Source of the DNA: Pseudomonas sediminis
GTDB taxonomy: Bacteria; Pseudomonadota; Gammaproteobacteria; Pseudomonadales; Pseudomonadaceae
Assembly (NCBI RefSeq): GCF_039555755.1
Contig: NZ_CP154631.1
Coordinates: forward strand, 2,294,001-2,358,000
DNA length: 64,000 bases
Direction of reading: 5' to 3'
In this document: in pieces, positions 27,632-36,665 of the stretch
How the letters are laid out: the number at the start of each line of letters is the position of its first letter
How positions within the stretch are numbered: position 1 is the first letter of the stretch
Notes under the pieces: model-generated
Databases searched by the model: none
What the model saw: only the letters and a program-made list of their open reading frames with translations
Told to the model about the DNA's origin: nothing
Position numbers and translations under genes: made by a program

Positions 27632-29371
27632 TTACATCCGCTCCAGGGTTTCCAGGCCGAGCAGCTCCAGGCCCTGCTTGAGAGTGCGGCCGGTGAGGGC
27701 GGCCAGACGCAGACGGCTGTCGCGGGTGGCTTCGTCCTCGGCACTCAGGATCGGGCAATTCTCATAGAAGCTGGAGAACAGGCCGGCGAGGTCATACAGG
27801 TAGGCACAAAGAATGTGCGGCGTGCCCTTGTCGGCGACGTTGCCGAGCAGCTCGTTGAATTGTGCCAGCTTGGCGGCCAGGGCTTGCTCCTGATCGGCAA
27901 CCAGGGTGATTTGCCCGCCGATCTCGTCCACGCCCTTGCCCAGCTTGCGGAACACACCAGCCACGCGGGTATAGGCGTACAGCAGGTAGGGTGCGGTATT
28001 GCCTTCGAAGCTCAGCATCAGGTCGAAGTTGAAGCTGTAGTCGCTGGTGCGGTGCTTGGACAGATCGGCGTATTTCACCGAGGCGATGCCAACCACGCGT
28101 GCGATGTTGCGCAGTTCCTCTTCGCCGAGGTCCGGGTTCTTGTCCTTGACCAGGCTGTAGGCGCGCTGTTCGGCTTCGTCGAGCAGTTGCACCAGCTTCA
28201 CGGTGCCGCCGTCGCGGGTCTTGAACGGGCGACCGTCCGGACCGTTCATGGTGCCGAAGCCCATGTGTTCCATTTCCATGCTGGCCGGGACGAAGCCTGC
28301 CAGGCGCGCGCAGGCGAAGACCATCTGGAAGTGCAGGGCCTGGCGCTGGTCGACGAAGTACAGCACCCGGTCGGCCTTGAGCGTGCCGGCACGGTAGCGG
28401 GTGGCGGCCAGGTCGGTGGTGGCATACAGGTAGCCGCCGCCGGCCTTCTGCACGATCAGCGGTAGCGGGTTGCCTTCGGCATTCTTGAACTCGTCCATGA
28501 ATACGCACTGCGCGCCGTTGTCTTCGGTCAGTAGACCCTTGGCGGCCAACTCGGCAACCACTTTCGGCAGGTCATCGTTGTAGGCGCTCTCGCCTTTGAC
28601 GTCGGCCATGCTCAGCTTGACGCCGAGGCGGTCGTACAGCGCCTGGCAGTGCGACAGGGAAATGTCGTTGAAACGGTGCCACAAGCGCAGGCACTCGGCG
28701 TCGCCAGCCTGCAACTGGACCACCAGCTCGCGGGCGCGGTCGGCGAACTCGCTGGATTCGTCGAAGCGCTTTTTGGCGGCGCGGTAGAAGCCTTCCAGGT
28801 CGGCCAGCTCGCTTTCGGCGGCCGCCGGGTTTTCCTGCATGTAGGCCAGCAGCATGCCGAACTGGGTGCCCCAGTCGCCGACGTGGTTCTGGCGAATCAC
28901 GCTGTCACCGAGGAACTCCAGCACGCGCGCCACACCGTCACCGATGATGGTCGAGCGCAGGTGACCAACGTGCATTTCCTTGGCCAGGTTGGGTGCCGAC
29001 AGGTCGACTACCACGCGCTGCGCTGCGCCGTTCTTGCGTACGCCGAGCTTGGCATCGGCCAGTGCTGCTTCCAGGCGCTGGGCCAGGGCATCGCTGTTCT
29101 GGAAAAAGTTGAGAAAGCCTGGGCCGGCGATTTCCACCTTGGCGATCTGCTCGTCGGCCGGTAATGCTGCGATCAGCTTTTCGGCCAGGTCGCGCGGCTT
29201 CATGCCAGCCGGCTTGGCTAGCATCATGGCGATGTTGCTGGCGAAGTCGCCGTGGCTCTTGTCCTTGGTGTTCTCCACCTGGATGGCCGGCGTCAGGCCC
29301 GCTGGCAGCACGCCTTCGGCGGTCAGGCGGTCGAGGGCTTGCTGGATCAGGTGGCGAATGCTGTCTTTCAT
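27632..29371 (-). CDS. argS: Arginyl-tRNA synthetase
   Basis: A 579-residue class I synthetase charging tRNA-Arg. N-terminal Add-1 domain, the HIGH-type signature HVGH in [13 protein letters not shown] near residue 125, the Rossmann fold and a C-terminal anticodon domain ending in [16 protein letters not shown] 29371 ([13 protein letters not shown]) is the family start; an upstream extension to 29446 would be unlike homologues. The next gene begins with no gap. Confidence 0.97.
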   Translation of the reverse strand: MKDSIRHLIQQALDRLTAEGVLPAGLTPAIQVENTKDKSHGDFASNIAMMLAKPAGMKPRDLAEKLIAALPADEQIAKVEIAGPGFLNFFQNSDALAQRLEAALADAKLGVRKNGAAQRVVVDLSAPNLAKEMHVGHLRSTIIGDGVARVLEFLGDSVIRQNHVGDWGTQFGMLLAYMQENPAAAESELADLEGFYRAAKKRFDESSEFADRARELVVQLQAGDAECLRLWHRFNDISLSHCQALYDRLGVKLSMADVKGESAYNDDLPKVVAELAAKGLLTEDNGAQCVFMDEFKNAEGNPLPLIVQKAGGGYLYATTDLAATRYRAGTLKADRVLYFVDQRQALHFQMVFACARLAGFVPASMEMEHMGFGTMNGPDGRPFKTRDGGTVKLVQLLDEAEQRAYSLVKDKNPDLGEEELRNIARVVGIASVKYADLSKHRTSDYSFNFDLMLSFEGNTAPYLLYAYTRVAGVFRKLGKGVDEIGGQITLVADQEQALAAKLAQFNELLGNVADKGTPHILCAYLYDLAGLFSSFYENCPILSAEDEATRDSRLRLAALTGRTLKQGLELLGLETLERM

Positions 29372-29476
29372 GTTCGGCTCGGGTTGCCTTGGGGCTTTGG
29401 TCGAAAACTGCGCATTATAAGAGCAGCGGCAAGCTGCAAGCCACAAGCAGGCATCACCCTGTTACAGCGCGTCGCC

Positions 29477-31696
29477 TCAGAACAGATCGATCGGGTCTAC
29501 GTCCAGCGACCAGCGTACCGCACGGCCGCTGGGCATTTGCTCAAGCGCGTGCAGCCAATGGTTTAGCAGGCGGTGTAGCGGTGCGCGGGCGTTGCCCTGC
29601 ACCAGCAGTTGCGCACGGAAGCGCCCGGCGCGGCGCTCCATCGGCGCGGGCACCGGGCCGAGCAGTTCGATGCCGGTCAATCCCAGCTCAGCCAGCAAAT
29701 GCTCGGCCTCACTGCAGGCCTCATCGAGAAAACCTTCTGCCTGGCCGGGCTTGTGCGCTTCGGCGCGCAGCAGGGCCAGATGGCAGAACGGCGGCAGGCC
29801 GGCGCTGCGGCGCTCACTCAGCGCCTGTTCGGCGAAGGCGAAGTAGCCCTGCTCGGTCAATTGCACCAGCAGGGGGTGGTCGGCCAGGTGGCTCTGGATG
29901 ATCACCTTGCCCGGCTCCTCGGCACGCCCAGCACGGCCAGCGACCTGCACGATCAACTGCGCCATGCGCTCGCTGGCACGAAAGTCAGCCGAGAACAGGC
30001 CGCCGTCGGCGTCGAGGATCGACACCAGCGTCACCCGCGGGAAATGGTGACCCTTGGCAAGCATCTGGGTGCCGACCAGGATGCACGGCTCGCCCTTGTT
30101 GATGGTGGCGAACAGGCGATCCATCGCGCCCTTGCGTGAGGTGCTGTCGCGGTCGATGCGCAGCACCGGGTAATCGGGGAACAGCACGGCCAGGCGTTCT
30201 TCGGCGCGCTCGGTGCCGGCACCGACCGGGCGCAGGTCGACGTGTTGGCACTTCGGGCAGTTGCTCGGCTGCCGCTCGACATGGCCACAGTGGTGGCAGC
30301 GCAGTTCCTGATAGCGCTGGTGCACGGTCATGCGCGCATCACAACGCGGGCACTCGGATAGCCAGCCGCAGTCGTGGCAGAGCAGGGTCGGGGCGAAACC
30401 GCGACGGTTGAGAAACACCAGCACCTGCTGACCAGCCGCCAGGGTTTGGGCAATGGCCTGCTGCATCGGGCCGGAGATGCCCGAGTCCAACGGCCGGCTC
30501 TTCACGTCCAGACGCAGGAAGCGCGGCTGGCTGGCACCGCCGGCGCGCTGGGTCAGTTTGAGCAGGGCGTAACGGCCGCTATAGGCGTTGTGCAGGCTTT
30601 CCAGTGAGGGCGTGGCAGAGCCAAGCACGATCGGCACGTCTTCCTGGCGGGCGCGTACCAGTGCCAGATCGCGGGCGTGGTAGCGCAGGCCTTCCTGCTG
30701 TTTATAAGAGGCGTCGTGTTCTTCGTCGACGATGATCAGCCCAGGGTTCTTCATCGGCGTGAACAGGGCCGAGCGGGTGCCGATGATGATGTCGGCCTCA
30801 CCATCGCGCGCCGCCAACCAGGCGTCCAGACGCTCGCGGTCGTTCACCGCCGAATGCAGCAGGGCGATGCGTGCGTTGAAGCGGCGGGCGAAGCGGTCGA
30901 AGGTCTGCGGGCCGAGGTTGATCTCGGGGATCAGCACCAGCGCCTGCTTGCCGGCTTCCAGGCATTGATGGATCAGCTGCAGGTAGACCTCGGTCTTGCC
31001 GCTGCCGGTAACACCCGCGAGCAGGAAGGCATTGAACTGATTCCAGCCCGACGCCACGGCATTCACTGCGGCGCGCTGCTCTGCGTTCAGCGGCAGTTCC
31101 GGTTGCGCCAGCCAGTGCGCGGGCTTGGCATGCGGCTGGGTGCGGCGCACCTCGACCCGCACCAGTCCCTTTTCATGCAGCAGCTGCAGGCTGTCGCGAT
31201 TGAGTTGCAGTTGGCTGAGCAGGCTGTGGGCCACGCCATGAGGGTGTTGCGCTAGCGCCTTGAGCGCGTCGCGCTGGCGTGGCGCGCGGGCCAGGCGTGG
31301 GTCGTCGACGCTGGCGCCTTTGCTGGCCAGCCAGTAACGCTCCTGGCGGGTTTCGGCCGGCTCGCCCTGGCGTAGTAACACGGGCAAGGCCCAGCTCAGG
31401 GTGTCGCCGAGGCTGTGCTGGTAGTACTGCGCCGTCCACAGGCACAGCTTGAACAGCGACGCCGGTAGCGGTGGGCGAGCATCGAGCAATTCCAGGGCGG
31501 GCTTGAGCTTGTCGAGTGGTACCTCACTCTGGCTGTCGACTTCAACCAGTACGCCGATCATCTCGCGCCGGCCGAAGGGCACGCGCAAGCGCACGCCTGG
31601 CTGCAAGGCACTGCGCGACACGCCGACGGGGGCGAGGTAGTCGAACAGGCGGCGCAGCGGCGAGGGCAGGGCAAGGCGCAGGATCAGGTCGGGCAA
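29477..31696 (-). CDS. priA: Primosomal protein N', replication restart helicase PriA
   Basis: A 739-residue superfamily 2 helicase that reloads the replisome at stalled forks. N-terminal 3'-end-binding domain, Walker A GVTGSGKTEVY near residue 230, DEEH box, the aromatic-rich loop nearby, and a zinc-binding insertion with cysteines in LLCHDCGWLSECPRCDAR and CHHCG, NCPKC. Full length. It is divergent from rpmE. Confidence 0.97.
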   Translation of the reverse strand: MPDLILRLALPSPLRRLFDYLAPVGVSRSALQPGVRLRVPFGRREMIGVLVEVDSQSEVPLDKLKPALELLDARPPLPASLFKLCLWTAQYYQHSLGDTLSWALPVLLRQGEPAETRQERYWLASKGASVDDPRLARAPRQRDALKALAQHPHGVAHSLLSQLQLNRDSLQLLHEKGLVRVEVRRTQPHAKPAHWLAQPELPLNAEQRAAVNAVASGWNQFNAFLLAGVTGSGKTEVYLQLIHQCLEAGKQALVLIPEINLGPQTFDRFARRFNARIALLHSAVNDRERLDAWLAARDGEADIIIGTRSALFTPMKNPGLIIVDEEHDASYKQQEGLRYHARDLALVRARQEDVPIVLGSATPSLESLHNAYSGRYALLKLTQRAGGASQPRFLRLDVKSRPLDSGISGPMQQAIAQTLAAGQQVLVFLNRRGFAPTLLCHDCGWLSECPRCDARMTVHQRYQELRCHHCGHVERQPSNCPKCQHVDLRPVGAGTERAEERLAVLFPDYPVLRIDRDSTSRKGAMDRLFATINKGEPCILVGTQMLAKGHHFPRVTLVSILDADGGLFSADFRASERMAQLIVQVAGRAGRAEEPGKVIIQSHLADHPLLVQLTEQGYFAFAEQALSERRSAGLPPFCHLALLRAEAHKPGQAEGFLDEACSEAEHLLAELGLTGIELLGPVPAPMERRAGRFRAQLLVQGNARAPLHRLLNHWLHALEQMPSGRAVRWSLDVDPIDLF

Positions 31697-31757
31697 GCCA
31701 GGAGCTCCTTTGACAGGCCGGCGATCTTAGCACGCGACGACCGGCGCCTTGCGCGGC

Positions 31758-31785
31758 TTGCATCGACTCACGCGTCTGGTAAGAT
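31758..31785 (+). promoter_or_regulatory. Candidate promoter of rpmE
   Basis: TTGCAT (31758-31763) and TAAGAT (31780-31785) are 16 bases apart, about 70 bp before the rpmE start. The match to the sigma-70 consensus is moderate. Confidence 0.45.
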
Positions 31786-31854
31786 GCGCGGCCTATTTCT
31801 GTGCGGTGCCTGACATTGGTCGGGTGGCGGCACGACTACCCTGAGGAAAGCACG

Positions 31855-32067
31855 ATGAAAGCCGATATCCATCCGAACTACGTCGAAATCGACGCTACCT
31901 GCTCCTGCGGTAACGTGATCAAGACCCGCTCCACCCTGGGCAAGAACCTGAGCCTCGACGTTTGCTCCGAGTGCCACCCGTTCTACACCGGTAAGCAGAA
32001 AGTGCTGGACACCGGCGGCCGTATCGATCGCTTCAAGCAGCGCTTCGGCGTATTCGGCGCCAAGTAA
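31855..32067 (+). CDS. rpmE: 50S ribosomal protein L31 (zinc form)
   Basis: A 70-residue ribosomal protein. Cysteines at 16, 18, 37 and 40 (TCSCGN and VCSECHPFY) make the zinc-binding C+ form. ATG 31855 follows GAGGAAAGCACG. A strong terminator lies 48 bases after the stop but inside the next gene. Confidence 0.97.
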   Translation: MKADIHPNYVEIDATCSCGNVIKTRSTLGKNLSLDVCSECHPFYTGKQKVLDTGGRIDRFKQRFGVFGAK

Positions 32068-32093
32068 GCGACCGAACGAAAACGGAATCTGGC

Positions 32094-32894
32094 ATGCGCC
32101 ACTCCGTGATACTGAAAAAGGCGTCCCTGGTGGGCGCCTTTTTCGTTTCTCTGCTTTGTGTGGACCTTGCTCAGGCCTTCTGCCCTCTACGCGCAGATCT
32201 CACCCAGGTCGCCGTGCGCCAGGTGGTCGATGGCGATACGGTGCGCCTGGCCGATGGGCGCAGCATTCGCCTGATCGGCATCAACACGCCCGAACTGGGG
32301 CGAAAAGGGCGCAGTGATGAGCCCTATGCGGTGCAGGCCAGGCGCCGTCTGCAGGCGCTGGTGGATGCCAGCGATGGTCGTGTCGGTCTGCTCTACGGCA
32401 AGCAGCGCAAGGACCGCTACGGCCGCACCCTGGCCCATCTCTACGATCGCCAGGGGCGCAATCTCGAAGCACAACTGCTCGGCGAAGGCCTTGGCTTCAT
32501 GGTCGCCGTGGCGCCCAACAGTGCGCTGGTGAGCTGTCATGTACAGGCCGAACGGCAGGCGCGCAGCCAGCGCCTCGGCCTGTGGCGCTCTGCTCAGGTG
32601 AAGAGCGCCGGCCAGCTGAGTGGTGGCGGCTTCGCCTTGCTCGGCGGGCGGATCACCGGCGTGCAGCGCAATCGCGGCGGCCTCTGGATCGACCTCGATG
32701 GCGGTCGGGTTCTGCGCGTGGCGCCAGAGATGCTCGACGAGTTCGATGTGCATGCCTTGCAGAAGCTCAAGGGCCGGCGAGTGGAGGCGCGCGGCTGGGT
32801 AATCGACCGCCAGACTCGCGGTGGCTTGAAATCCGGTCAGGCACGCTGGATGCTGCCGCTTACCCATTCGGCGATGCTGGAGGTGTTGCCATGA
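32094..32894 (+). CDS. Secreted thermonuclease-family nuclease
   Basis: A 266-residue SNase-like protein. A signal peptide (KKASLVGAFFVSLLCVDLAQA, cleavage probably after Ala-28) predicts a periplasmic or secreted enzyme. The OB-fold nuclease domain (about residues 40-160) carries VVDGDTVRL, LIGINTPELGRKG, and the catalytic-type block KDRYGRTLAHLY. Arg and Asp residues expected for activity appear present. The C-terminal 100 residues form an extra beta-rich part of unclear role. The rpmE terminator lies within its signal-peptide codons. It overlaps the next gene by four bases (ATGA). Confidence 0.9.
   Translation: MRHSVILKKASLVGAFFVSLLCVDLAQAFCPLRADLTQVAVRQVVDGDTVRLADGRSIRLIGINTPELGRKGRSDEPYAVQARRRLQALVDASDGRVGLLYGKQRKDRYGRTLAHLYDRQGRNLEAQLLGEGLGFMVAVAPNSALVSCHVQAERQARSQRLGLWRSAQVKSAGQLSGGGFALLGGRITGVQRNRGGLWIDLDGGRVLRVAPEMLDEFDVHALQKLKGRRVEARGWVIDRQTRGGLKSGQARWMLPLTHSAMLEVLP
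32115..32143 (+). terminator. Rho-independent terminator of rpmE inside the nuclease signal sequence
   Basis: AAAAAGGCGTCC, loop CTGGT, GGGCGCCTTTTT followed by CGTTT: a 12-bp stem with one G-T pair and a five-T tail. It lies 48 bases after the rpmE stop and 21 bases into the nuclease reading frame, where it encodes the hydrophobic core of the signal peptide. Confidence 0.85.
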
Positions 32895-34327
32895 TGCGTG
32901 CATTGATGCTGTGTCTGTGCTGCAGCTGGCTGGCCGGTTGTGCGGTCAACCCGGCGACCGGTCGCACCGACTTCGTGATGATGAGCGAGCGTCAGGAGCT
33001 GGACCTCGGCGCGCGTTACAACCAAGAAATCCTCAAGCAATACCCGCGCTACGAAGACGCCAAGCTGCAGGCCTATATACAGCGCGTGGGCGAGCGGGTA
33101 GCGCGCAGCAGCCATCGCAACCAGCTCAACTACGTCTTCACTCTGGTGGACAGTCCGGACGTCAATGCCTTCGCGCTGCCGGGCGGCTACATCTATATCC
33201 ATCGTGGCCTGCTTGCCTATCTCAACTCCGAGGCAGAGCTGGCTGCCGTGCTGGGGCATGAGGTCGGTCACGTGACGGCGCGTCATAGCGTGCGCCAGCA
33301 GAGTCAGTCCACTGCCTGGGGGCTGCTCGGCCAGGCTGCCGCCATCGGCACCGGTGTCGGCGCAGTGGGGGATCTGACCAGTGTCATGGGCAATGCCTTC
33401 GTGCGCGGTTACGGTCGTGACATGGAGCTCGAGGCCGATGGCCTGGGCGCGCAATACCTGGCGCGCAGCGGCTATGACCCGCAGGCAATGATCGAAGTGG
33501 TCAAGGTGCTCAAGGCGCAGGAGGATTTTGCCCGCGAGCAGGCCGCCCGGCGCGGTGAAGCCGCGACTGCGGGTGGTTATCACGGTCTGTTCGACACCCA
33601 TCCGGACAACGATCGTCGTCTGCAGGAAGTGATCGGTCCGGCGAGCGCGCTGGTCGGCAGCAACCAGGAGGTGGGGCGTGACAGTTTTCTGCAGATGCTC
33701 GACGGCCTGGTGTTCGGCGATTCGGCAGCCAGTGGCATTCGCCGCGGGCGCCATTTCTATCACGGCGAACTGGACTTCACTCTGACCTATCCGCAGGGCT
33801 GGCAACTGGTCAATCGTCCCGATGTACTTATCGGCCATACCCAGGATGAGCAAGCCTTTATCGCCATGACGCTGGAGGCAGCGGACAAGCAGCTTTCGCC
33901 CGCCGAGTATCTGCGCCGGCGCGTTGGCAATCAGCGCCTGGTTGCTGGTGAGGAGCTGCGTCTGGGGGCGCTGCGAGGCTATACGGCGGTGTTGCAGGGG
34001 CAGTCGGCGCGCCGCGTGGCGGTGATTTATCGTGGCGACAGTGCGTACCTGTTCGTGGGGGCGGTGAAGGGGCGCGCTTCGCTGGAAACCGAGGACCAGC
34101 GTTTCCTCGAGGTCATCCGCAGTTACCGGCCACTGAAGGCGGCCGAACGCAAGCTGGCCGAGCCGGTGCGCCTGCGCTTGATGCGGGCCAAGGCGGGGCA
34201 GAGCCTGTCTACTCTGGCCAAGGACTCGCCGCTGCCAACTGATGGCGAGGCCCAGTTGCGTTTGCTCAATGGGTTCTATCCAAGCGGTGAGCCGCGCCCT
34301 GGCGAGTGGCTGAAAACGCTGCGCTAG
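32891..34327 (+). CDS. M48-family metalloprotease lipoprotein
   Basis: A 478-residue lipoprotein protease. Lipobox LAGC (Cys-17). The zinc motif HEVGH with ARH following lies near residue 123, and a conserved ELEADGLG block gives the third ligand. HGLFDTHPDNDRR is typical of the BepA/YfgC-like M48 group. Unlike BepA the C-terminus is not a clear TPR array; it ends in a small alpha/beta region (about 290-478) with a LysM-like stretch (RAKAGQSLSTLAKDSPL). A role in outer-membrane protein quality control is inferred. Its start overlaps the nuclease stop; an in-frame extension to 32582 was rejected. Confidence 0.9.
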   Translation: MMRALMLCLCCSWLAGCAVNPATGRTDFVMMSERQELDLGARYNQEILKQYPRYEDAKLQAYIQRVGERVARSSHRNQLNYVFTLVDSPDVNAFALPGGYIYIHRGLLAYLNSEAELAAVLGHEVGHVTARHSVRQQSQSTAWGLLGQAAAIGTGVGAVGDLTSVMGNAFVRGYGRDMELEADGLGAQYLARSGYDPQAMIEVVKVLKAQEDFAREQAARRGEAATAGGYHGLFDTHPDNDRRLQEVIGPASALVGSNQEVGRDSFLQMLDGLVFGDSAASGIRRGRHFYHGELDFTLTYPQGWQLVNRPDVLIGHTQDEQAFIAMTLEAADKQLSPAEYLRRRVGNQRLVAGEELRLGALRGYTAVLQGQSARRVAVIYRGDSAYLFVGAVKGRASLETEDQRFLEVIRSYRPLKAAERKLAEPVRLRLMRAKAGQSLSTLAKDSPLPTDGEAQLRLLNGFYPSGEPRPGEWLKTLR

Positions 34328-34365
34328 TGCGGCGCTTCAATCGCGACCGAACGGTCTTGTGCAGG

Positions 34366-34373
34366 TGTATACA
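34366..34373. promoter_or_regulatory. TGTATACA palindrome upstream of maeB
   Basis: An eight-base palindrome about 60 bp before maeB within GTGTATACAAC. GntR/FadR-type regulators often bind TTGTATACAA-like sites, so it may be an operator. Evidence is short and weak. Confidence 0.3.
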
Positions 34374-34431
34374 ACTTGCGTATCCTCGGCCGCCTGCCCG
34401 TTCAACAGCCAACAAAAGCGGAAATGCCACT

Positions 34432-35700
34432 ATGTCAGATCTAAAAACTGCCGCTCTCGAATATCACGCCCAGCCCCGTCCCGGTAAGCTGAGTGTCGAG
34501 TTGACCAAAGCCACTGCTACCGCCCGCGACCTGTCGCTGGCCTACAGCCCGGGTGTCGCCGAGCCGGTTCGCGAAATCGCGCGTGATGCCGAGCTGGCCT
34601 ACCGTTACACCGGTAAAGGCAACCTGGTAGCCGTGATCTCCGACGGCACTGCCATCCTCGGTCTGGGTAACCTCGGCCCGCTGGCTTCCAAGCCAGTGAT
34701 GGAAGGTAAAGGCGTACTGTTCAAGCGTTTCGCTGGTATCGACGTGTTCGATATCGAAGTCGACTCGGAAAGCCCGCAGGCCTTCATCGACACCGTAAAA
34801 CGCATCTCCATCACCTTCGGCGGCATCAACTTGGAAGATATCAAGGCCCCCGAGTGCTTCGAGATCGAGCGCGCGCTGATCGAACAGTGCGACATCCCGG
34901 TCTTCCACGATGACCAGCACGGCACCGCTATCGTGACCGCTGCCGGCATGCTCAATGCTCTGGAAATCGCCGGCAAGACCCTGGAAGAGGCGAAGATCGT
35001 CTGCCTGGGCGCCGGGGCAGCCGCCATCTCCTGCATGAAGCTGCTGGTGAGCATGGGTGCCAAGGTCGAAAATATCTTCATGATCGATCGCAAGGGCGTG
35101 ATCCATGCCGGTCGCGATGACCTGAATCAGTACAAGGCCGTGTTCGCCACCGAGACCGACAAGCGCACGCTGTCCGACGCTCTCGACGGTGCTGATGTGT
35201 TCGTCGGCCTGTCCGGTGCCAACCTGCTGAGCCCGGAAGATCTCAGCCGCATGGCGGCCAACCCGATCGTCTTCGCCTGCTCCAACCCGGACCCGGAAAT
35301 CAAGCCAGAGCTGGCGCACGAGACCCGCAACGACGTGATCATGGCCACCGGTCGTTCCGACTACCCGAACCAGGTCAACAACGTGCTGGGCTTCCCCTTC
35401 ATCTTCCGTGGCGCTCTGGATGTGCGGGCGACCCGCATCAACGAAGAAATGAAGATCGCCGCTGCCCTGGCCCTGCGTGATCTGGCCAAGCTGCCAGTGC
35501 CGCAGGATGTCTGCGACGCGTACGGCGGCATCAAGCTGGAGTTCGGTCGCGAGTACATCATTCCGAAACCGATGGATCAGCGCCTGATCACCGTGGTCTG
35601 CGACGCCGTGGCTAAGGCTGCCATCGAATCCGGTGTGGCGACTCTGCCGTATCCGAAGCACTATCCGCTGACCTCGGTGGAAGATGTGTTCAACGGCTAA
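34432..35700 (+). CDS. maeB: Malic enzyme (oxaloacetate-decarboxylating), short form
   Basis: A 422-residue malic enzyme turning malate into pyruvate and CO2 with reduction of NAD(P). It is the short form, without the C-terminal phosphotransacetylase-like domain seen in enterobacterial MaeB. Seen: SLAYSPGVAEPVREIA, the catalytic-lysine region LGPLASKPVMEGKG, metal-binding DDQHGTAIV, and the cofactor-binding CLGAGAAAISC. ATG 34432 (MSDLKTAALEYHAQ). After the stop, the left arm of its terminator runs directly into insertion-sequence DNA. Confidence 0.96.
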   Translation: MSDLKTAALEYHAQPRPGKLSVELTKATATARDLSLAYSPGVAEPVREIARDAELAYRYTGKGNLVAVISDGTAILGLGNLGPLASKPVMEGKGVLFKRFAGIDVFDIEVDSESPQAFIDTVKRISITFGGINLEDIKAPECFEIERALIEQCDIPVFHDDQHGTAIVTAAGMLNALEIAGKTLEEAKIVCLGAGAAAISCMKLLVSMGAKVENIFMIDRKGVIHAGRDDLNQYKAVFATETDKRTLSDALDGADVFVGLSGANLLSPEDLSRMAANPIVFACSNPDPEIKPELAHETRNDVIMATGRSDYPNQVNNVLGFPFIFRGALDVRATRINEEMKIAAALALRDLAKLPVPQDVCDAYGGIKLEFGREYIIPKPMDQRLITVVCDAVAKAAIESGVATLPYPKHYPLTSVEDVFNG

Positions 35701-35773
35701 GCCGGCTGAATGCACAAACAAAAACCCGCCTAGCAGACTGAGTGAAAACCTAGCAGTCTGAGAGCAAGCTGAA

Positions 35774-35807
35774 GACAATGCCTCTATCGGTCGATAGGGG
35801 CATTGTC
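35774..35807 (+). other. Hairpin before the transposase start
   Basis: GACAATGCC and GGCATTGTC flank CTATCG/CGATAG, giving a 16-pair stem with one T-G pair and a GT centre, five bases before ATG 35812. Such a structure can block the ribosome site when transcription enters from outside, limiting transposase synthesis. Confidence 0.6.
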
Positions 35808-35811
35808 GTTT

Positions 35812-36660
35812 ATGGGCTATATCCAAGGTGAAGGTCGGCAACAAAGCAGCCTGTTTCCGCCGACATTGGAAGAGCTGGTTCCTGAGGATCATCTAGTTCG
35901 AGTCATCGAGGCCTATGTGGCTCGTCTGGATCTGAAGGTACTGGGGTTCAGCAAGGCTGAGCCGCTCAAGACTGGGCGCCCTGGCTACGATCCAGCTGAT
36001 TTGCTCAAGCTATACCTATATGGCTACTTCCAGCGCATTCGCTCCTCTCGTCGATTGGAGGCGGAGTGCCAGCGCAATATCGAGGTGATGTGGTTGCTGG
36101 GTCGTCTGGCGCCGGACTTCAAGACCATCGCGGATTTTCGCAAAGATAACAGCATGGCCTTTCAGGCGACTTGCAAGGCTTTCGTCCAGTTCTGTCGCCA
36201 GGCGAGCTTGATCAGTGGGGAGCTGGTGGCCATCGATGGCAGCAAGTTCCAAGCGGTAGCTTCGCTGCGCAAGCACCTGAGCGTGGAGAAGCTCAAGCGT
36301 CAACAAGCGAAGCTGGAAAAACACATTGCCCAGTACCTGGCCCAGCTTGATGAGGGTGATGCACAAGACGCGCAAGAGACGATTGACCGGGCAGCGGTGA
36401 AACAGGCGCTACGCCAGCTACAGGATCGCCATGCCGATAACTTGACTGTAAAAGCGCTGATGGAGGCGCAGGGCCTGGAACAGTTCGTCGAAGGCGAAGC
36501 GGATGCCAAGAAGATGCGCTGCTCAGGCAAGAGTCCTTGCGCGGCCTACAACGTGCAGAGCGCTGTCGATGCCGAGCATGGCCTGATCGTGCATCACGAA
36601 GTGACCAATGACTGCACCGACAACCAGCAGTTGGAGCCGATGGCCAAAGCGACTCATAGT
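35812..36660 (+). pseudogene. IS1182-family transposase, 3'-truncated
   Basis: About 283 codons of a transposase that is normally around 450-480 residues. Start ATG 35812 (MGYIQGEGRQQSSLFPPTLE). Conserved N-terminal region with DHLVRVIEAYVARLDL and GRPGYDPADLLKLYLYGY is intact. The first catalytic Asp (VAIDGSKF near residue 140) and the block AYNVQSAVDAEHGLIV are present, but the region with the last catalytic acid is gone. The frame then runs on for 42 non-homologous codons antisense to ponA, ending at 36786. The product cannot be active. Confidence 0.85.
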
Positions 36661-36665
36661 GCCGA

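Larger units (their letters stand above)
35731..36660 (+). mobile_element. Truncated IS1182-like insertion sequence
   Basis: Left part of an IS1182-family element. The left end probably lies at about 35731, where the maeB terminator arm CAAAAACCCGCC (35719-35730) stops and TAGCAGACTGAG, repeated as TAGCAGTCTGAG 20 bases on, begins. The right part is missing: transposase similarity ends near 36660, six bases from the ponA stop. No right inverted repeat or target duplication could be found. Confidence 0.7.

Noticed and set aside
32582..32890. N-terminal extension of the M48 protease to 32582
   Set aside because: The extension lies in another frame of the nuclease gene, and the lipoprotein signal at 32891 is a clear natural start.
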